NCBI RefSeq assembly: GCF_022581195.2
Contig: NC_061459.1
Coordinates: 8,184,001-8,248,000 of the forward strand
DNA: 64,000 bases
From: Helicoverpa zea
Taxonomy: Eukaryota > Arthropoda > Insecta > Lepidoptera > Noctuidae
Reading direction: 5' to 3'
Part shown: positions 60,291-64,000 of the stretch, piece after piece
Position numbering within the stretch: position 1 is the stretch's first letter
Layout of the letters: each line of letters opens with the position of its first letter
Position numbers and translations under genes: made by a program
The notes under the pieces: generated by a model
The model's database searches: none
What the model was told of the DNA's origin: nothing
The model's input: the letters and a program-made list of their open reading frames with translations, nothing else

Positions 60291-63200
60291 TATTTTTTTT
60301 CTACACTACATATTATTTTGAAATAGATATAATAAAAAATATCATAACTACTTTTAAAATGAAAATATATTATAGGTACTCTACATTAAAAAAAAATATA
60401 TTTACGGTTTTTTTCAATAAAACATGCTTATTATCAAAATGCTTAAATAAAATAAATAATAAAATAATGATAAAATAAAGATAGAAAAAACGAAATACAT
60501 TGTAAAATATTTTTGGCCGCCTAAATTGGTCAAATCTACGTATGTGCGTCCGGGCATAAAAATCAGAGTATTATAAATTAATCTACATTCATCCTCGTGT
60601 ATCTGGCGGGGTAGATGACGATACTTTATATCTGCTCGTTAATCATACAAGTGAATGCCGAGCATTCAGCATTCAGTATATTACGGCAGCGCCTCATAAC
60701 GCCAATTAAGATGATCAACAGAAATAGAAACGTAGGACCTCCCTTTGCGACCTCTTTCGTCTGTCTGGAGATCTGATATTGCGTGTTACACGAATGCAAC
60801 ACTTTCTTGCTAAATATGCTATAATTGGGGGACTGTACTGACCCCTTAGTAACCAAAGGCTATACAGAAAGTACAATAGGTTTCTTTACGAGTTTTAACT
60901 GAGGATATCATACAACCTGCTACAATTCAAGTTCAAGTACACCAAAAAACTCAAAGTAAACACAAAACAATTTTGGCGTGACAAATACATGCGCACGAGT
61001 TAGAAACGCGACGTAGAGAGCAAGGGGCATGGTCACGCGGCGTGACAACTCACTCGTCCAATTGGTCGAGATTGCGCGCTTCCGTCGCGGCTTCCGCCCG
61101 ATAACAGCAAGACCACTGCAAGTGGTAGGTACGTACTTATGAACTTACAACAACGGTCAACGGACTTGCTCAATGCTCGATACTACCTACTTAGACGCTC
61201 GTTATGCTATTTAGACCGGACAAACGCCACATCGGATGTTCAAATCGAATATTCCGGACTGGCCGCATTGCTTTGTTAGTAGGTTCTGCACACTTACTTA
61301 ATTTTAGAGTACCTTGCATCTTACTTAATTTAAGCACCCCTGTACTAAATATGATATACTTTGTACTTATATGTCTTAATGGTAATCTCAGGAGTTTGTA
61401 GGTAAGTACTTAGTAAAGACTTTGAAAAATGCTTTATGATCTAAGTAAGTCCATTATTCTGGGCTTCATATCACATACCACACCACAGACAATGTTTATG
61501 TGTAATTAAGGCTATGACTTTTCTTCCATTCCATCGTTTGACTAAGTTGATTATAATGCTGTAGAGAAATGAAGTTGGGTCATTGTTATTATTCTCAACA
61601 ACTTATTTGTCCACTAAAGCTCAGTATTGCTAGCCAAGCAACTGCAGTTAGCAACCGCTCACTAATAACTCGGTATTGCATTACGTTGTTGCTATGGATG
61701 CACTTACATGCAATAATGTAGTACCTTATAAATAGGCAGGTACCATCTCCAGTTTTGTATATACAATAGGTACAATTAATAGGTACAGACATACTTAAAA
61801 TGCATCAATTTAGGCGAGTATGATTCATTTCACAATAACAAATCGAATAATAATTTGATAAGTCTTCTTATCTACTTAAGAACATTAAAAATCATTCCGG
61901 AAATGCCAAAACGAATAGATAGGTGTACCTATCATAAAATATTTAGAAAACTCATGACTCCACTGTGAATAGATGCAACTTTTCAGAAAAAGTTGAAGTA
62001 ACTTGTTTGTAATGAATAACATTTCTTACAAATACCAAGCGATATCTTGTTAGTTGTTGTTGATAGCTGATAAATATTGCAAAATTTCCCGAGAAACGAA
62101 GCGGGGACATTGCGACACGGTCCTGTTGTGCAACTAAGACGGTCCGTTAATAAATGTAGTGGAACCAAACGTTTTGCTTCAATGAAACCAATACGGTGAC
62201 CAAATCGTTGCTGGATTGGAAGGAATACATACCTAATTAAATATATTTCCGTAAGTAAAAGAACCTGCATTTTGTGTCTTGGATGCGATCTTAGGTGACG
62301 TAAATATTTACGTAATTTGGTAGCCTAGGTCAGTTTTGCTAGCGTGGCCAGCTTGATGGCAGTGAATAGTCGGTCAATTAGATTGCCTCTTAGATTACAT
62401 AATACGCTTTTAATTAACTTATGCAAATAAAAGTTGTTCAGTCACTCTAAATAAAGCGAAAGAAATTATATTACAGAAAGTTCATCGATTTTTAGTTAAA
62501 GAAAGTAATTTTAAGTTTGTAAATATAGTTTCTTACAAAAAATATTACTAATAAAATATCTAGCTCTATCTTCGATCATATTTACGGTCACCCTACGTAA
62601 AGGAAATAGCTGAGAGTGCCGAGGCGCGAGCGAGCAGAGCGGAGCGGAAGTGGCGACCGTTCCCACGGACATTCATCCGTTACTTCACCTCGTACATCCC
62701 CCCTCCCCCCACCTACTACCCACCGCACCTCAAACTACCCAGTGCTTTCTTGGAAAATCTGGGATTACTTAACAAAGCCATAAAACAACGAACTTCAATA
62801 TGGAATCTCTTCACCTCGTCCGGATATCGCACCTTCGCTTCAACAGTTACCGATCATACCTTAACCTTAAGTTCATAATAGGAATCGGTCAAGTTATCAA
62901 GATGAACGAACTTATTTAAAATTTAAATGAGAACTCAGGAAATAATAATAAAATATAAGCTTTTATGTGTATAAGGATAGTGGGAATGGTGGTATGTCGG
63001 TCAAGGGCACCACCATCAATCAAGGCGATCAACATTGTGGCGGAACAAGGGCAATAACGATGGTAACATTGTTTGATAACTTAACTACTCATCCGAGTTG
63101 ACCCACTTCCTAAAATACACTCAGAAATAATTAAAATTCATTATTACACATTGAATATGTAATTGAGATACAATTCACGTTAACCTCTTGACCTCTTGTT

Positions 63201-64000
63201 AGTCATTCAAACGGAATTTAAGATGATGGTCATCGACATAGGAAGTCAAGATGGTATCACCACATCAAACACCTCACTTCCTTACGACCCCCCGGAACAA
63301 CATCTATTGACCTATTTACCTGGTCCTGCCATGTCATGGATCCTGCGTCAAGTGCACTTTACTAATTAATCGAGCGAAAATTTAAAGGGAAAAGGTGCGA
63401 AGCCTTTTGACTTTTAACACAGTGTGGGAGGTACGATCTTATTTCTTAGTACCTACGTTCTTCAAAACAACAGTCGGGGATAATTTGACTCTTGTTTATA
63501 GACGGAACACGAACCCGGCCCGAATAGAATCGATGTCTTTGTCGACTAAATAGCCGACGTTAACGCCATACCCGCAATAGGTCCAGCTGATCTCATTGTT
63601 TAGTCTACACGGGAACGCTTTTAATTCCTAACAAAACTGATTACAAAGCTATGTGATTACTCACGACGATATTTATTAGTATGTGTGTGTGATTATGTGT
63701 AATACGGAATGCGGCGAGACAGAATTTGGGTTAGGTTTCGTTTAGTTGTTAGGTGAAATTGTGGGGGTTATAAATAGTGCCACAGTAGTAGGGCGATTTG
63801 GAATGGGTAACATTGTCCTTTACTAATATGAGCTTTGTATGACCGGAATAAAGTCTGTTGGTGTCAAAGACTATTATTTACTTTATGGTTGGTGTAGTAT
63901 CATTTTTTTAAATAAGGATGAATAGGATTCTCACTGACACAACTTCTTTATCCACCCAAAGGAAACCAACCATGGAAACAAGTGACCAACACCAACGGTA
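60291..64000. other. Gene-free region with two CpG islands
   Basis: CpG-rich patches at 61010-61110 (GCTTCCGTCG, then GGCTTCCGCC) and 62615-62700 (GCGGAAGTGG at 62644) stand out from AT-rich DNA. The second is followed by a C-rich run at 62698-62740. No gene, RNA or clear element boundary is seen up to the window end. Confidence 0.35.

Overview
The window looks like nuclear DNA of a moth, most likely a noctuid or close relative. It is AT-rich, has short introns with GT-AG borders, and holds three protein genes whose closest remembered relatives are insect. It also carries repeats typical of Lepidoptera: tRNA-derived SINEs, fold-back MITEs, an RTE-type LINE 3' end and CTAGCTGACCCGG-type elements. 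No bacterial, CRISPR, rRNA or functional tRNA feature was seen. The species call rests on remembered repeat families and is an inference.

Layout. (1) 1-4177: a repeat copy, then the Caprin homologue on the minus strand (four coding exons, 607 aa). (2) 4178-6846: intergenic DNA with a SINE bounded by a 13-bp target duplication and a fold-back MITE. (3) 6847-7820: mitochondrial single-stranded DNA-binding protein on the plus strand (three exons, 145 aa). (4) 7886-10690: repeats, including a 224-bp MITE and a 120-bp tandem array. (5) 11907-13595: the ETS repressor Yan/Aop on the minus strand (four coding exons, 470 aa), with a long 3' UTR carrying two miR-7 seed matches. A probable 5' non-coding exon lies near 15.0-15.45 kb. 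(6) 15.5-64 kb: about 48 kb upstream of aop with no convincing host gene. It contains many short CpG-rich islands, several combining ETS cores (GGAAGT) with GCCAT/ATGGC (YY1/Pho-like) motifs, interspersed with transposable elements. The main ones are an RTE fragment at 27.4-27.9 kb, a GC-rich fold-back MITE at 29.3-29.6 kb, a 144-bp-arm inverted repeat at 41.3-41.7 kb, and a datable stack at 57.0-58.75 kb in which a hAT element sits inside an older retroelement.

The three genes act in separate processes: Caprin in RNA granules and translation control, mtSSB in mitochondrial DNA replication, and Aop in repressing RTK/Ras target genes. Nothing in the layout joins them into one pathway. The most informative biology is around aop: apparent conservation of the miR-7/Yan link and an ETS-site-containing upstream landscape. 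I did not find a clearly new biological system. The best candidates for follow-up are the ETS/GCCAT islands (notably 47992-48032) and the long hairpins.
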